A stretch of DNA of 64,000 nt from Lycorma delicatula (taxonomy: Eukaryota > Arthropoda > Insecta > Hemiptera > Fulgoridae): positions 40,022,020-40,086,019 of the forward strand of contig NC_134467.1 of the NCBI RefSeq assembly GCF_047948215.1, given 5' to 3'. Below the pieces are notes generated by a model. It did not search any database, was not told the origin of the DNA, and saw nothing but the letters and a program-made list of their open reading frames with translations. The position numbers were made by a program, and so were the translations under genes. Below are positions 10,171 to 20,964 of this stretch, piece by piece; position 1 is the stretch's first letter; the number at the start of each line of letters is the position of its first letter.

Positions 10171-11127
10171 CATTTTATTAAGTTATTATGTAATAATACT
10201 AAAAAATATTATCTGTATTGATATTTTATTATTTATTCGGTTAAATCGAATACGGGTTTTAAGTACAAAGCTCTTAAAAACCGTGTATCATATTCTTTAA
10301 TGTGATCAAGTGTAGAATTAAATTATTATCCTGCTTCCAGCTATTCTATTCGATTAATTTTTTTTTCGGTTCTTTTATTTTACAGAAAACTTTAACTCTT
10401 GCTTTGAGAAGATCCAGAAAAAAATTTTCTGGAGCAGCACCTCCACTAATTTTTGGTACGAGCCGTCATTGATTTGATATATGAGCCCCAAATTTTTGAG
10501 AAAATAAAAAAGAAAATTTTCAAAATTATGCTGAAATATAAAAAAAAATTGATTATTATTTTGTTTGGATGAGCATTTCAATTTCAGAAAAAAATTGCTG
10601 TCGGAATATTTTCTGAATTTCAGTCGTTTACGGGAAGGATCGTCTGTTAGTTCATATTTAGGCGTAATTAACTATTTTGATAACGATCTGTGTTAGAGTT
10701 TTGGAAATTTCACGTAGGGGAATTTAAGTGTAGAGTGTAACTAAAAAGGATGTGGTAATTTATATGCACGGATGACTAACTGTGTATCTCTATAACTGTT
10801 TTGCATACAAAGTTGAAAATTTGTACAGTTAATAAAGTACGAGAATTTTAACTCTTGTAAAGCAGGGGATTTATTATAAACAAAATAATGAGTAATTATT
10901 TACCTCGATGAAGTTTCTTAGTTTAAAACTTTGTACGGTTAGAAATATAAGAGCATTTCGGTGACTTGTGTTTGCAAAACTTTTAATTTTATCCGGAGAA
11001 GTTGTGTAAATTTTTACCCGGCTTTTTTTAATTTTATTATGTTTTTCTTTTAAGACGACTTACTCAAGTTATATTTTTTAATATAATAGTTTAATATATA
11101 TAAACTTTCAATTTTAATGATTTTTAA
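10171..11127. other. AT-rich spacer, no gene seen
   Basis: AT-rich non-coding sequence between the hAT-like fragment and a SINE. Short open frames here lack any recognisable motif or splice context. Confidence 0.5.
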
Positions 11128-11335
11128 TTTAATGCCGGCTTCCGTGGCACTAGTAGTAGCGTATCGGTCCTTCATCCGGAGGTCCCGGGTTCGAATCACG
11201 GTCAGGCATGGCATTTTCATACACGCTACAAATCATTCACCTGATACTCTGAAGCAATACCTAGCGGTGGTCTTGGAGGTTAAAAAAAAAAATCTTTCAG
11301 AAAAATGGTCCTATAGCAAACTTGAAACGTTAAAT
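11128..11335 (+). mobile_element. tRNA-derived SINE, family B (copy 1)
   Basis: The head reads GCCGGCTTCCGTGGCACTAGTAG... then GGAGGTCCCGGGTTCGAATC, a textbook B box. A body with CAGGCATGGCATTTTCATACACGC follows, ending with GCGGTGGTCTTGGAGGTT and an A-run at about 11281. It is distinct from SINE family A. Related heads appear at 54157, 48700 (minus) and 55690 (minus). Confidence 0.8.
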
Positions 11336-11628
11336 CGATTTCCATGTTAGGCAGAATACTGTACTAAGTATAATTGTAATTAAAAAGAGACATTGATTGA
11401 AGATTAACTGTTTTAAAGTAAATTTTTTTTTATCTACGAGATGTGTGAGAAAAGTAATGAGATTGGTAACATTACGAGCGATCTGGCAACACTGTGTCTA
11501 TCGGTCTGTGCTAGACCGGCTTGTTCATCCCTTCCACATGCTCAGTACGAGTTTCAACTCCGTTCAGCCAACACATTATTTTTGACAGCGCCATCAGTGA
11601 AATTGTGTTTTTGTTGTGCGTTACGAAA

Positions 11629-12545
11629 ATGGAGCATCGGAATTTAGAGCGACGTTGTGCGGTCAAGTTTTGTGTTAAACTTTGGGAATCAGCGAGTGTG
11701 ACCTTTGAAAAGTCGAAACAGGCGTATGGGGAACATCGCTTATCAAAAGCACAAGTTTTCCGCCGGCACAAATCATTTTTGGAAGGCCGAGAACACGTTG
11801 AAGATCAACTTCGCTTAGGGAGACGTTCAACTTCAACATCTGACGAAAACGTTGAGCGTGTGAGGGTTCTTGTGAGATCGGACCGTCGTTTAACAATAAG
11901 GATGATGAGTGAACAGTTAAATTTAAACATTTTCACCGTACGCGTACATCAAATTTTGACAGACGATTTGGACATGCGAAAGGTTTGTGCGAAATCGGTG
12001 CCGAAAAACCTCACAATGGAAGAAATGGCCAATCGAAGAAACGTGTGCGTTGATCTTCTTGAGAGGATTGACAATGACCAAGAATTCTTCAATCGTGTGA
12101 TCGTTGGTGATGAATCCTGGATATTTGAGCAAGATCTTGAAACAAAGCGGCAAAGCGAAGAGTGGCACACAACGTCATCTCCTCGACCTAAAAAATGTCG
12201 AATGAACAAATCAAACATCAAAACTGTGCTAATTTGCTTTTTTAATAGTAGGGGTTTTCGTGCATAAAGAATTTGTTCCTCCAGGACAAACTGTCAACTG
12301 AGTGTTTTACAAAGGTTTTCTTGAAAGGCTCAGGAAAAGAGTGATTCGCATGAAACCAGACATTGTAGACAAGTGGATGCTTCATCATGACAATGCCCCG
12401 TATCACACAGCCATTTCCATCGGGCAATGTTTGACCTCAAAACGCATCTTTACATTTCCTCAACCCCCCCTCCGCCCTCCATGGTCACCTGATTTGAGAC
12501 CTTTTCCCGAAATTGAAACATTTCTTAAAAGGACGTCATTTTGGA
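11629..12545 (+). pseudogene. Mariner transposase (DD34D), decayed copy A
   Basis: The start MEHRNLERRCAVKFCVKLW is followed by the HTH DNA-binding region to about residue 110. The first catalytic motif is VIVGDESWIFEQD, and the mariner linker motif is seen as KCRMNKSNIKTVLICFF. After a stop at 12267 the sequence continues in a shifted frame with VFYKGFLERLRKR, MLHHDNAPYHTA (second D) and WSPDLRPF. The region of the last catalytic D is frameshifted, and the LINE insertion follows. The intact family has 34 residues between the second and third D, as copy B shows. Non-functional. Confidence 0.88.
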
Positions 12546-12555
12546 ACTCTGGAGA

Positions 12556-13738
12556 GTTGGTTAGCTGGCATCTCTCCCGCCACCACCCCATTGGGTCGCC
12601 CTAGAGCATAGACCAAATGTTCCGTGCCAAAAAACGGCTACTGTGCCTCAAAACAGATTTGCGACCTCGTTATTCCTAATACTCGTAGTGAGCTCCTATC
12701 TTGCGTGAGCGGTTAAGCTGGGTGCCGTACAGCACCCGCTTTATGTGTCACTTGTCACATTAAAACTAGATCGGGGAGGCGCACCCCTTGTTATAATTTA
12801 AAACTAAAAAAGTTATAAGTTAAAAAGACGGCAATTTAAGCCGCCACGCCTCGGTAGCTGTTTGCCAGCTAGTGCCTGTCCACCATTTAAAGCGCTTGGA
12901 ACTTATTACTGGCTGATGGCAGCCATTATTTCAAGGAAGACTTCCCACAGACACGCTACAGGAATCAATAAATCTCATTTCTAACGATGACGGTTGAACA
13001 TCGCAACCTCATCGAGGAACTCCCACACGGTCTGACAATGCGGCTCACGCCACATTGACTCACCGTTTATGAGCGGCCAGTTTTCCCCCTGACCTCTAAG
13101 TTCCAGGGTGGCCCGGTCACTGGTCCCCCCCCCCCAAAAGAAGAGCAGTCGAACATTAGATGTTCGTTCGAGTGGACTTGCCCGCAGACACACAACTCAT
13201 CAGCCGCTAGGCGAAACCTGCACAGATATTGCATCAAATTCACATGGTTGGTGAGCACTTGGGCACCCGCCGCCCTTAAAAATGAAGTCGAGGCATACCA
13301 TCCCCCCAGATCCTGTATAAATCTATACAGAGATCTTCCCTTAGTCGTGGTGTGCCATTCATGCTGCCATGCATCCATCGCGAGGCTCCAAAGCCTCTTC
13401 CGCAGGCGGGAAATGGGCAACTGTTCGAAATTTAGATCCGGTGTATTGTGATAGCCGTTCCGTTCCGGTTCTAGCCCGGCCCGGTTTCGGGCCGGGCTAG
13501 AATCCCATATACCTCGGTTTCCCGACCTCTTCGCAACTTCCACATGGCTGCTCGAACTTTCACCACTAAATCGATTGGGAGAGCCTTTCCCAATACGGTA
13601 GTAGCCTCGTAGGAGGTTGTTTTAAAAACACCAGTGCATACAATTAAGGCTCTGCGCTGGGCATTCCTTAAATTTAGAAGCAGTGCTCTATTTCTATCCA
13701 ACCTGTGCGCCCAAACTGGCGCCGCGTAACTCTGGTGA
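12556..13738 (-). mobile_element. 5'-truncated R1-like LINE inserted in mariner copy A
   Basis: Flanked by AACTCTGGAGA (12545-12555) and AACTCTGGTGA (13728-13738), an 11-bp target-site duplication with one mismatch. The minus strand carries the end of a LINE second ORF (13067-13738), then about 500 bp of 3' UTR with GCCGTACAGCACCCG and CTGTCCACCATTTAAAGCGC. The 3' end at 12556 has no poly(A), which suits R1-clade elements. UTR relatives lie at 33015-33470, and coding relatives at 17640-18110. Confidence 0.82.
13067..13738 (-). pseudogene. R1-like LINE ORF2 C-terminus (post-RT region with zinc knuckle)
   Basis: The 5' part reads YAAPVWAH, the end of a reverse transcriptase thumb region, then RNAQRRALIVCTGVFKTTSYEATTVL, typical of R1/TRAS-type ORF2. 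A frameshift near 13500 moves to the frame with RLRKRLWSLAMDAWQHEW and NHVNLMQYLCRFRL. ELCVCGQVHSNEHLMFDC is a C-x-C...H...C knuckle as in R1-clade C-termini. The polymerase catalytic motifs are absent because of 5' truncation. This fragment cannot move on its own. Confidence 0.8.
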
Positions 13739-13868
13739 ATATTCAAAAGACTGTGATCGACCAGTTAAAAGTCCTACCAGTTGAAGCCTTCCAGCGCTGC
13801 TACCAGGAATGGGAACAACGACTCCGCCGGTGTGTAGATGTCTCATTACTTTTCTCACACATCTCGTA

Positions 13869-14389
13869 TGATTCGACAAGTATAAAATTTATTTCAGCTC
13901 TATTTCGATCAGAACGGTATCACAAAATAAAAGCTATATCTCGAGTAGTATGGCAAAATATATAAATAATTATTTAAAATATAAACCCATTAAATTATGT
14001 TCAAGGAAATATCTGAAGATAATAACTATACAAAAAAATAATTTACTATTTAAAAGGTGTTAACCAAAGTTATTTAACACGTATTTATTTATACGTTAAA
14101 TAGCGTTCAGAAAATTTATTTAATTTTTTTTGAAAATAAATTGGTTTGACGATTTTAATTTCTAAATGTCCAGTAATTTAAAATGACAATGGAAGCTTAA
14201 TAATACTTTTTTTCGCAAAAATGGCCTTGTTACATAAAATGTTTTGTTGTCTGGTTCAGTAGAGTGGATATTATTTATTTATTTTCTTTCAAATACGAGA
14301 TTTTAATTTCCCGCAACGAATATAGCTAGCCTGAAGGGGGGAGTGTATGATGATCGTGTCAAAAATAGGGTATCAGAGTTTTTTCAAAA
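13869..14389. other. AT-rich spacer, no gene seen
   Basis: AT-rich non-coding DNA between mariner copy A and a SINE. No repeat or reading frame was recognised. Confidence 0.5.
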
Positions 14390-14683
14390 CGCACCAACTT
14401 TGTCTAGTGGTGAACGCGTCTTCCCAAATTAGTTAATTCGATGTTGAGAGTTCCAGCGTTCAAGTTCTAATAAGTTAGACATTTTTATACGTATCTGAAT
14501 ACTAGATCGTATATACCAGATACCGGTGTTCTTTGGTGGTTGGGTTTCAATTAACCACACATCTCCGTAATGGTCGAACTGAGACTATAAGACTATACTT
14601 CATTTACACTCATACATATCATCCTCTGAAGTATTATCTGAATTATAATTACCGGAGGCTAAACAGAAAAGAGAAAGTAAAAG
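14390..14683 (+). mobile_element. tRNA-derived SINE, family A (copy 3)
   Basis: Plus-strand copy. The head has TTTGTCTAGTGGTGAACGCG and GCGTTCAAGTTCTAAT, the body has ATACCGGTGTTCTTTGGTGG, and the tail is TACCGGAGGCTAAACAG followed by an A-rich stretch. The tRNA head is diverged from the other copies. Confidence 0.8.
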
Positions 14684-15074
14684 GTAATGTTTAGATGACT
14701 AACGACCAGTTTAAACCGATTCGATACTGTGTCTATTAAAGGAGGTATGATGATTTCTTTTTGTCTTTAAAAACTCATTTTTTCAACCCCGTGGGTCAGT
14801 AGCTGGTGATATCAAAAAACTTTACTTATATAAGTTTTAGGCTCTTATTCAATAGTAGAAACTTTAAACGAATTCGATATTTTGCTTAATAAGAAAGTTA
14901 TAGCGATATTTTATTTTTTCGAAAAAGTCCCCCCATTTCCACCCCCATGGTCCGATTTTAGCTGTTAACGAACTTGACCGAGATTTTGGGACGAGTTATT
15001 TTTAAGGAGCAATTTGAAAGTTATCGGCCCAAAATTACGGCAGTTATCGTGTGTCCACAAGAAAGTGACATATA

Positions 15075-16208
15075 CAGAGTGATTCAAAGAAACGGGAAAT
15101 TTAAAAAAATTAAATAACGTTAATGAAAAATTATTTTTAGAAAATGAATTTAATTTCATGTAATTGTTCAAATGTTGCCATTTCAGGATACATACATTTT
15201 AGTTTATTTTTTAAAGATGACATCTTCCAGGTGACCTCCTCTTCTACGTAAACACTCACGAAGTCTCTTCGTTAAATTGTTCACGGTTTGACGTAACATC
15301 TCGACTGGAATTTCCGCAATTGTTTCTCGGATCTTTGCCTTCAGTTCTTCGGTTGCAGCTGGTCTACTGTGGAACACTTTGCTTTTAAGGTGACCCCGCA
15401 AAAAGTAATCGCAAGCTGAGAGATCAGGCGATCTGGGAGGCCATCTAATGTCACCGTTTCGTGAAATGACACGTTGCCCAAACAATCGGCGTACAGCTGC
15501 CATCGATATTCGTGCAGTATGAGACGTTGCTCCGTCTTGTTGAAACCAGGCTGTGTTAAGAATCGGTGGAAATCTCTTTTGTTGTTCCACAACAAAGGTT
15601 TCAAGCACGGCTACGTAACGAGCCGATGTCACTGTAATCGCAACACCGTTGTCATCCTCAAAAAAATAAGGGCCTATAACACCGTAAGATGACATAGCAA
15701 ACCACACGGTCACTTTCTGGCTGTGCAACGGACGCCGGTGTAGCTGCGTAGGATTTTCTTGTGCCCGGTATCTGAAATTTTGCTCGTTAACAAATCCACC
15801 GAGGTGGAAATGCGCTTTGTCTGACATCCATAGTTCGTGAACAAACTCTTCGTTATCGTTTATCTTCTGAAGCATGACATTACAGAATTGCGTTCGCACA
15901 ATCTTTTTCATTGCCGAACCGGTTTCCTCAAAATTAGATATCCATGTTTTAATTGCACGTGCTGATGGAACACGGTCGTGCCGTCCCAGATTAAAATGAC
16001 GGCGAAATTCTCTACGCGCACCCTCCACACCGTCATTGTTTTTGTAAAACGCTTTGATAGCAAATGCACGTTGCGCACCACTCCAAGGATCCATGACAAC
16101 TAAATGGCAGGTTAGGTTAGAGAGGCTGGCGCCACTTATCAAGTGGTACCAATCGCCCACGGCTACCAACACAACTTTCAAAATTTCTCGTTTCTTTGAA
16201 TCTTTCTG
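15075..16208 (-). mobile_element. DD41D mariner-like element with internally deleted transposase
   Basis: Ends CAGAGTGATTCAAAGAAACG and, inverted, CAGAAAGATTCAAAGAAACG, with TA at 15073-15074 and 16209-16210. Inserted in repeat C; the matching uninterrupted site near 24390-24410 is a TA-rich tract. It carries one minus-strand transposase. Confidence 0.9.
15204..16094 (-). CDS. Mariner-like transposase with intact frame but missing second HTH
   Basis: The start chosen is the methionine of MDPWSGAQRAFAIKAFY, which begins the usual N-terminal HTH; the frame is open 29 codons further upstream. It gives 296 residues. After NFEETGSAMKK the text jumps to the segment before the catalytic core (FCNVMLQKINDNEEFVHELW), so about 90 residues holding the second HTH and linker are absent compared with relatives. 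The core is present: WMSDKAHFHLGGF (D kept, the usual following E is K), QQDGATSHTA, and PPRSPDLSACDYFLRG. I count 41 residues between the second and third D, a DD41D spacing. The frame has no stop, so a protein could be made, but loss of a DNA-binding module makes autonomous transposition unlikely. Confidence 0.85.
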   Translation of the reverse strand: MDPWSGAQRAFAIKAFYKNNDGVEGARREFRRHFNLGRHDRVPSARAIKTWISNFEETGSAMKKIVRTQFCNVMLQKINDNEEFVHELWMSDKAHFHLGGFVNEQNFRYRAQENPTQLHRRPLHSQKVTVWFAMSSYGVIGPYFFEDDNGVAITVTSARYVAVLETFVVEQQKRFPPILNTAWFQQDGATSHTARISMAAVRRLFGQRVISRNGDIRWPPRSPDLSACDYFLRGHLKSKVFHSRPAATEELKAKIRETIAEIPVEMLRQTVNNLTKRLRECLRRRGGHLEDVIFKK

Positions 16209-16345
16209 TATATAAACTTTTGAACTGACGGTGGTTTTGGGTCTGGGGGAATGTGAAACGGGAAGAAATATCGAAATTTTCCGGAAGTCGAATCATGGTA
16301 ACCATTACAATAGGTAGCTTTCTTATGAAATCTACCGGAAATCAG

Positions 16346-17459
16346 TGAGAAATTGTTTCACTTAAAATGTAAGTTTCAAGTCAGAAATAGAGTACGCCAC
16401 GTTTAAAAACAATAATTGCATTTTTTTTTTTTACGAGCGTACCTTACAAAACAGCAATTCCAATTATTATTTTTAACAGATGGTAAGTTAAAAATTTTTG
16501 AGGTGTTAGAAAAGTTTTGATTCTAATTGTGGGCGGTGGGCGAAAAAGTTTGAGAATCTACAAACTAGTTGGAATCTTAAAACGTAATGATTTTCGAAAA
16601 AAACAGATATCCTATTTTTGAAATGATCTACATATTTTCCCTTTTAATATAGATATTCTAGCTGCATTTGCCGGGAAAGTAATAATTTATCTTTTAGTTA
16701 CCCAAGTTTTCTTTGGGCACAGTTTAGTTGTAGTAAATCTAAGATGATTAAGTACGTACTTGGTATAGAAATCTCTTTGTGAATACAAAGAGAAACGCTA
16801 TTAATCTGCTGTGGTTTAACTTACTCAGAATAATGAACACACACACATATGTATATAAAACTAAGCCGGTAACAAGAAATTCATTCATTTTACGGGATAA
16901 TGTGAGCAAAACGGTAATGTAATAGTACCCTGCATTTAAATAGCTTTTGAATTATTTTGTTTTATTACGTTGGTACACCTGTTAATCGGAATTCATTGAC
17001 TGTGATCGATTACATATCTACATGTATATTCTCTATGCAGATTGACAAGTGTATTTCATAAAATTTACAGTTTTATTCAATAATTAATTCCAGTAAATTA
17101 CACTGGAGAGGTATGATCATTTGTATTTTAATGAACAAATTTAATTCCTACATACGTCCGCTAATTTTAATAAATGACAATATATTTCAATGAATGTCTC
17201 ATCATTTATTATCAGATCTAACGACTTATTTATTTTTGCATTTATAAAAAATTGGATTAATTTTTATTCGTACTGGTCTTCTCTCATTGATAACTTTGAT
17301 GTTGGTGGTAGTAAAATGGTATTGTTTTACAATCGTAAAGTTCTAGGTTTGAATATACAGGCGTCTCACAAAAAAATATTAATGTACGCCTATTAAATTA
17401 CATATATACACATGTTCTTTAAATGGAAAGGACAAAAAGTTTCATTTCATTAATAAATT
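16346..17459. other. AT-rich spacer, no gene seen
   Basis: About 1.1 kb without a recognised gene. It holds short homopolymers and, near 17375-17405, the motif TACGCCTATTAAATTACATA that recurs near 39935 and 49625 beside repeat family D. Confidence 0.45.
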
Positions 17460-17474
17460 ATGATATTTTTGTCG

Positions 17475-17640
17475 TATTTTTACTTCCTTGTAGAAAGTAA
17501 AGGAAGTATTGTGATCGCGAAAAATTTCGGTTTTCAGATTTTAACGGAAATATCCAATTTGACCGTCTTTGAATCCATTTTGACTAGTTTCGGTGTGACG
17601 TCTGTACGTACGTATGTATGTATCTCGCATAACTCAAGGA
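17475..17640 (+). repeat. Short repeat end: ACTTCCT/AGGAAGT palindrome plus leader
   Basis: TACTTCCTTGTAGAAAGTAAAGGAAGTA forms a short hairpin, followed by TTGTGATCGCGAAAAATTTCGG and a CGTACGTATGTATGTATCTCGC tract. I recall similar starts in insect repeats, but no second full copy is in this window. Class unknown. Confidence 0.35.
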
Positions 17641-18260
17641 GGATGTTGAAATTTTTGATTTAGGACTGTTGTAACATCTAGTTGTGCACCTTCCCTTTTG
17701 ATTGCAATCGACTGGACCGCCGCTTGTGAGTGGCCAATTGTCTCCTTGACCTCTAAGTTCCTGGATGGCCCGGTCTCTGCCTCCCTCCCTAGATCAGGAC
17801 AGTAAAATATTAGATGTTCATTTTGACTTGACCTCCCCGCAGACGCACAGCTCATCAGCTGACAGGCAAAACCGAAACAGATATTGGTTCAAATTAACAT
17901 TGTTGTTGAGCACCTGGGCACCCGTTACCCTCAAAAACGAACTCGAGGCATACCATCCCCCCAAATCCTGTATAGATTTATACAAGGATCTTCCCTTAGT
18001 CGTGGTGTCTCATTCCAGCTGCCATGCTTCCATCGTAAGGTTCTGCAGCCTCTTCCGCAGGCGGGAGATGGGCAACTGAACGAAATTTAGGTCCGGTACA
18101 TTAACTTAAATTTCGTTTCATCGGTTTTCATCATTCAAAAAAAAATATTTTTGCCCAACATGTAATCGATTTTGGACGCCTAATAATCTTATTCCGAGAA
18201 GCCGCCCGCTAGGGTAACCCGCCTGGAAGGCGTGCGTACGGCACGCAACTGCAGCTAGTA
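17641..18260 (-). pseudogene. R1-like LINE ORF2 fragment
   Basis: The minus strand matches the C-terminal part of the LINE at 12556-13738: a segment equivalent to GRSLYKSIQDLGGWYA, then NNVNLNQYLFRFCLSADELCVCG and SNEHLIFYCPDLGREAE. The frame then runs into SIAIKREGAQLDVTTVLNQKF, a string that recurs at 37630 and, decayed, at 31180 and 26790. The 18165-18250 segment (GGCGTGCGTACGGCACGC) resembles 47440-47570. Truncated at both ends. Confidence 0.7.
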
Positions 18261-18271
18261 GAAATATAATA

Positions 18272-19605
18272 CAGAGTTATCATAAAAGAATGATGCGGTT
18301 TTGAATATGGTTTAAATTAAAACAGAATTACAGTTTATGTTTTTTATTTTTCAAATTTGTCGTCTCAATCATTGTTTTACATAATTAATAAATTTCAATA
18401 TGTACGCCCTTAGTCGCTCGACAAATGTCTAAACGATACTCAACTTCTCTCCAAACATTAGTTAACATTTCTTCGTTAACGGTTGTCATTGATTCATTAA
18501 TCCTGTTTTTTAAACGGTTTAGGTCGGTAATTTTTCATTTATAAACAACGCTTTTGATGTGCCTCCGCAAGTAAAAATCGCAAGGTGTCAGGTCTGGACT
18601 CCTTGGAGGCCAAAGTACGGGTCCTTGCCGGCCTATCCATCTATCTCCAAATTTTTCGTTCCAAGCGTCCGTGACCGAAGCATTGAAGTGCGGGGGAGTA
18701 CCATCTTGTTGGAAATGAAGACGATGAATGTTTTCGAGTTCATCCGGCTGAGGAAAGCAATAATCGGTTAATATGGAAAGATACACGACTCCTTTAATTG
18801 TTTTTTCGGCAAAGAAGAAAGGCCCTATTACAGGATTTTTCATCACACCGCACCAAACATTAACTTTAGGCGAATCGCGTTGTTTCTCAATAATTGCGTG
18901 TGGGTTTTCAGATCCCCTATATTCGTGAATTGTGTCTGTTAATGCATCCATTCACATGGAATGTAGCTTCGTCTCTAAAAATTATATCGTCTAAAAATGA
19001 TTCATTTTCACTTATTCTGTCCGACATTTCAACAGCGAAATTGTAACGTTTTACACCATCATCAGGTTTCAATTTCTGCAGTATCTGGATTTTATAAGCG
19101 TGTAATTTCAGTTTTTTACGTAAAACTTTGTGAACTGTTGATTTTGGAATACCTAATTAGAAGCTTCGACGGGGGTTGGACTTCCCAGGACTTCTAATTG
19201 CCGATCGTCTAATTAGTTCAACCGTTTCGTCCGGTACACTTGGTCTGCCAGTTGATTTGTGTTTTTTAACCGATCCGGTTTCTTCGAATCGTTTGAACCG
19301 ACGTGTTATATTATATTTATGTGGTGAATCTCTTCCGAATTCACGTCGTAACGCACTTTGAACTAAAATTACGGATTTTAATTCGGCCATCAATAAAACA
19401 CACTTTGCTTTGTCTTTATACGAGAACATAGTAACTCGCTAAACTCACCGCAACAACAATACAAGAACTGACGTTGTGGTTACAACTGCTGATAAACAAA
19501 CTTTTGGATTGGTGGCTTTCAGGGATATCAGTATAACATCTAGAAATTTCTCTACAATCTTCCTGTGAATTACTGAAACCGCACAATTCTTTTATGATAA
19601 CCCTG
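18272..19605 (-). mobile_element. DD41D mariner-like element
   Basis: Ends CAGAGTTATCATAAAAGAAT and, inverted, CAGGGTTATCATAAAAGAAT, continuing with TGCGGTTT on both sides. TA flanks at 18270-18271 and 19606-19607. Total 1334 bp with a minus-strand transposase. The ends differ from the other mariners here, so it is a separate family. Confidence 0.9.
18385..19429 (-). pseudogene. Mariner-like transposase (DD41D), decayed
   Basis: The start MFSYKDKAKCVLLMAEL leads into an HTH ending RRFKRFEETGSVKKHKS, then TGRPSVPDETVELIRR. Stops and a short frame break follow near 19157. Core motifs are readable: IIFRDEATFHVNG (first D), FQQDGTPPHFNASV (second D) and PPRSPDLTPCDFYLRRH (third D), with 41 residues between the last two. 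The C-terminal end reads RATKGVHIEIY before a stop at 18385. At least three in-frame stops make it inactive. Confidence 0.87.
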
Positions 19606-19895
19606 TATAATAGAAATGTAATATATAAATCACGTTAGGAATGGAGAGATATTGTATGGGCCGTGATTAAGTAAAGGAATTATTTGAGTATTTGTCTGGA
19701 TTGATCAAGGGAAACTATGGTTAAACCTTGAGTTGAGCAGCGTCACAAAATACTACACACAATTCGTTGTAAAATTAAAAAAAAAAAAATCGAATTAAAT
19801 TCCACAGTAATTATTTATTAATATATAAACATATGAATTATTAGTAAAGTAAACGTATAAGATATTAAATATAAAATAGAATATAAAAAGTAAAA

Positions 19896-20083
19896 GAATA
19901 GTCGGTTTAATATTGGAGGCACAAGTAGAAGGAAAAAATTGTGCAGGCAGCCAATGTTTGAAATATGTAAAATAAATTGATGATGTAGGATGTAGGGGGT
20001 ATACCAAAATGAAACGACTGGCACTAGATTGCTAATCTTGGAGAGCTGCATCAAACCAGTCAAATGACTGAATACAAAAAAAA
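19896..20083 (+). mobile_element. 3' end fragment of the RTE-like LINE
   Basis: Matches the last ~190 bp of the LINE family: TTTAATATTGGAGGCACAAG, AATATGTAAAATAAATTG, GAGAGCTGCATCAAACCAGT and the terminal CAAATGACTGAATACAAAAA. It contains no intact coding sequence. Confidence 0.8.
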
Positions 20084-20236
20084 ATTAAATATAAAAAGTA
20101 ACTTACAATTTAATTTTATGTCTTGACGACCGAATAATATAAAGGTAACAATTTTTAATTTAAATATGTTTTTATATTTATGAATTAACATGTTATGGGA
20201 AGTCCCTGATGATGGAGTAACGGTACCGAAAATACT

Positions 20237-20237
<1 letters not shown>

Positions 20238-20296
<59 letters not shown>
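20238..20296 (+). repeat. (TA)n microsatellite
   Basis: About 59 bp of uninterrupted TA dinucleotides, which explains a run of alternating I and Y in translation. Confidence 0.95.
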
Positions 20297-20298
<2 letters not shown>

Positions 20299-20299
20299 A

Positions 20300-20962
20300 A
20301 ATTGTCAGTAAGTGAAACTTTAATTTATACAATAAAAAATAAACTACTGCTAATGAAATGACGTGTAATGAGTGAAATGTAACATTTTCATCATATTGAA
20401 ACAAAGTACGTTATTTTCAAATAAAATAAATTACCTCTTAATTATTCAGCTGCCAAATTTGAACTACGCATCTTATTTGACTGAAAATATAAATTATAAA
20501 TAGTGCTGTCACTGTGTGGGGAAAAATACTAACTCGATCGAAAATGTATATTCCGCAAAATTAGAAAAAAAGGTTTTATTTTTTGATCGTACTTCTTTTA
20601 TATTAATTGAGTAATTTTCTAATATTTTGAAATATAATTCTTAATATGTTTTTTTTTAAAATTATTATTTATACTTAATTTATATTATTTTGTTTTAATT
20701 TCAGATTGGATGTTCACATGACCGTTATAAAACCAATAAATGTGAAGTTAAATGTCTCGATCATTATACATATGTAATTTATTACTACAGAATATTACAT
20801 TACCCCCTGAGTAAGTAGTAACAGATATAATTAAATAAAAATAAATATATTATAACACGATCAAGTTAATATTAATTGTATGAAAAATATGTGAACTAAA
20901 CAATTATAAACTACTTGGTTGATTCAATTGTCCTACGGTTACAAATATAGATGGGTTTTACA
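20300..20962. other. AT-rich spacer, no gene seen
   Basis: AT-rich DNA upstream of the palindromic element; no recognised gene, repeat or regulatory site. Confidence 0.45.
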
Positions 20963-20964
20963 TA

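Larger units (their letters stand above)
11437..13866 (+). mobile_element. DD34D mariner copy A, split by an R1-like LINE
   Basis: Left end CGAGATGTGTGAGAAAAGTAATGA and the inverted right end ending at 13866 are flanked by TA (11435-11436 and 13867-13868). A transposase gene runs on the plus strand. At 12556 an R1-like LINE of about 1.18 kb interrupts the 3' part; the mariner resumes at 13739 with ATATTCAAAAGACTGTGATCG. Copy B at 41491-42738 lacks this insertion. Confidence 0.92.
14700..16345 (+). repeat. Interspersed repeat C (copy 1), interrupted by a mariner
   Basis: Sequence at 14700-15072 and 16211-16345 together corresponds to one continuous segment at about 24250-24960 on the minus strand (shared landmarks: AATAAGAAAGTTATAGCGATA, AAATTACGGCAGTTATCGTG, TAAACTTTTGAACTGACGG, AAGCTTTC). 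Between the halves lies a mariner. No coding sequence was recognised in the repeat, so its class is unknown. Confidence 0.75.

Noticed and set aside
20060..20404. Frame with a YIYIYI run
   Set aside because: Caused by a (TA)n microsatellite; the surrounding sequence shows no coding signal.
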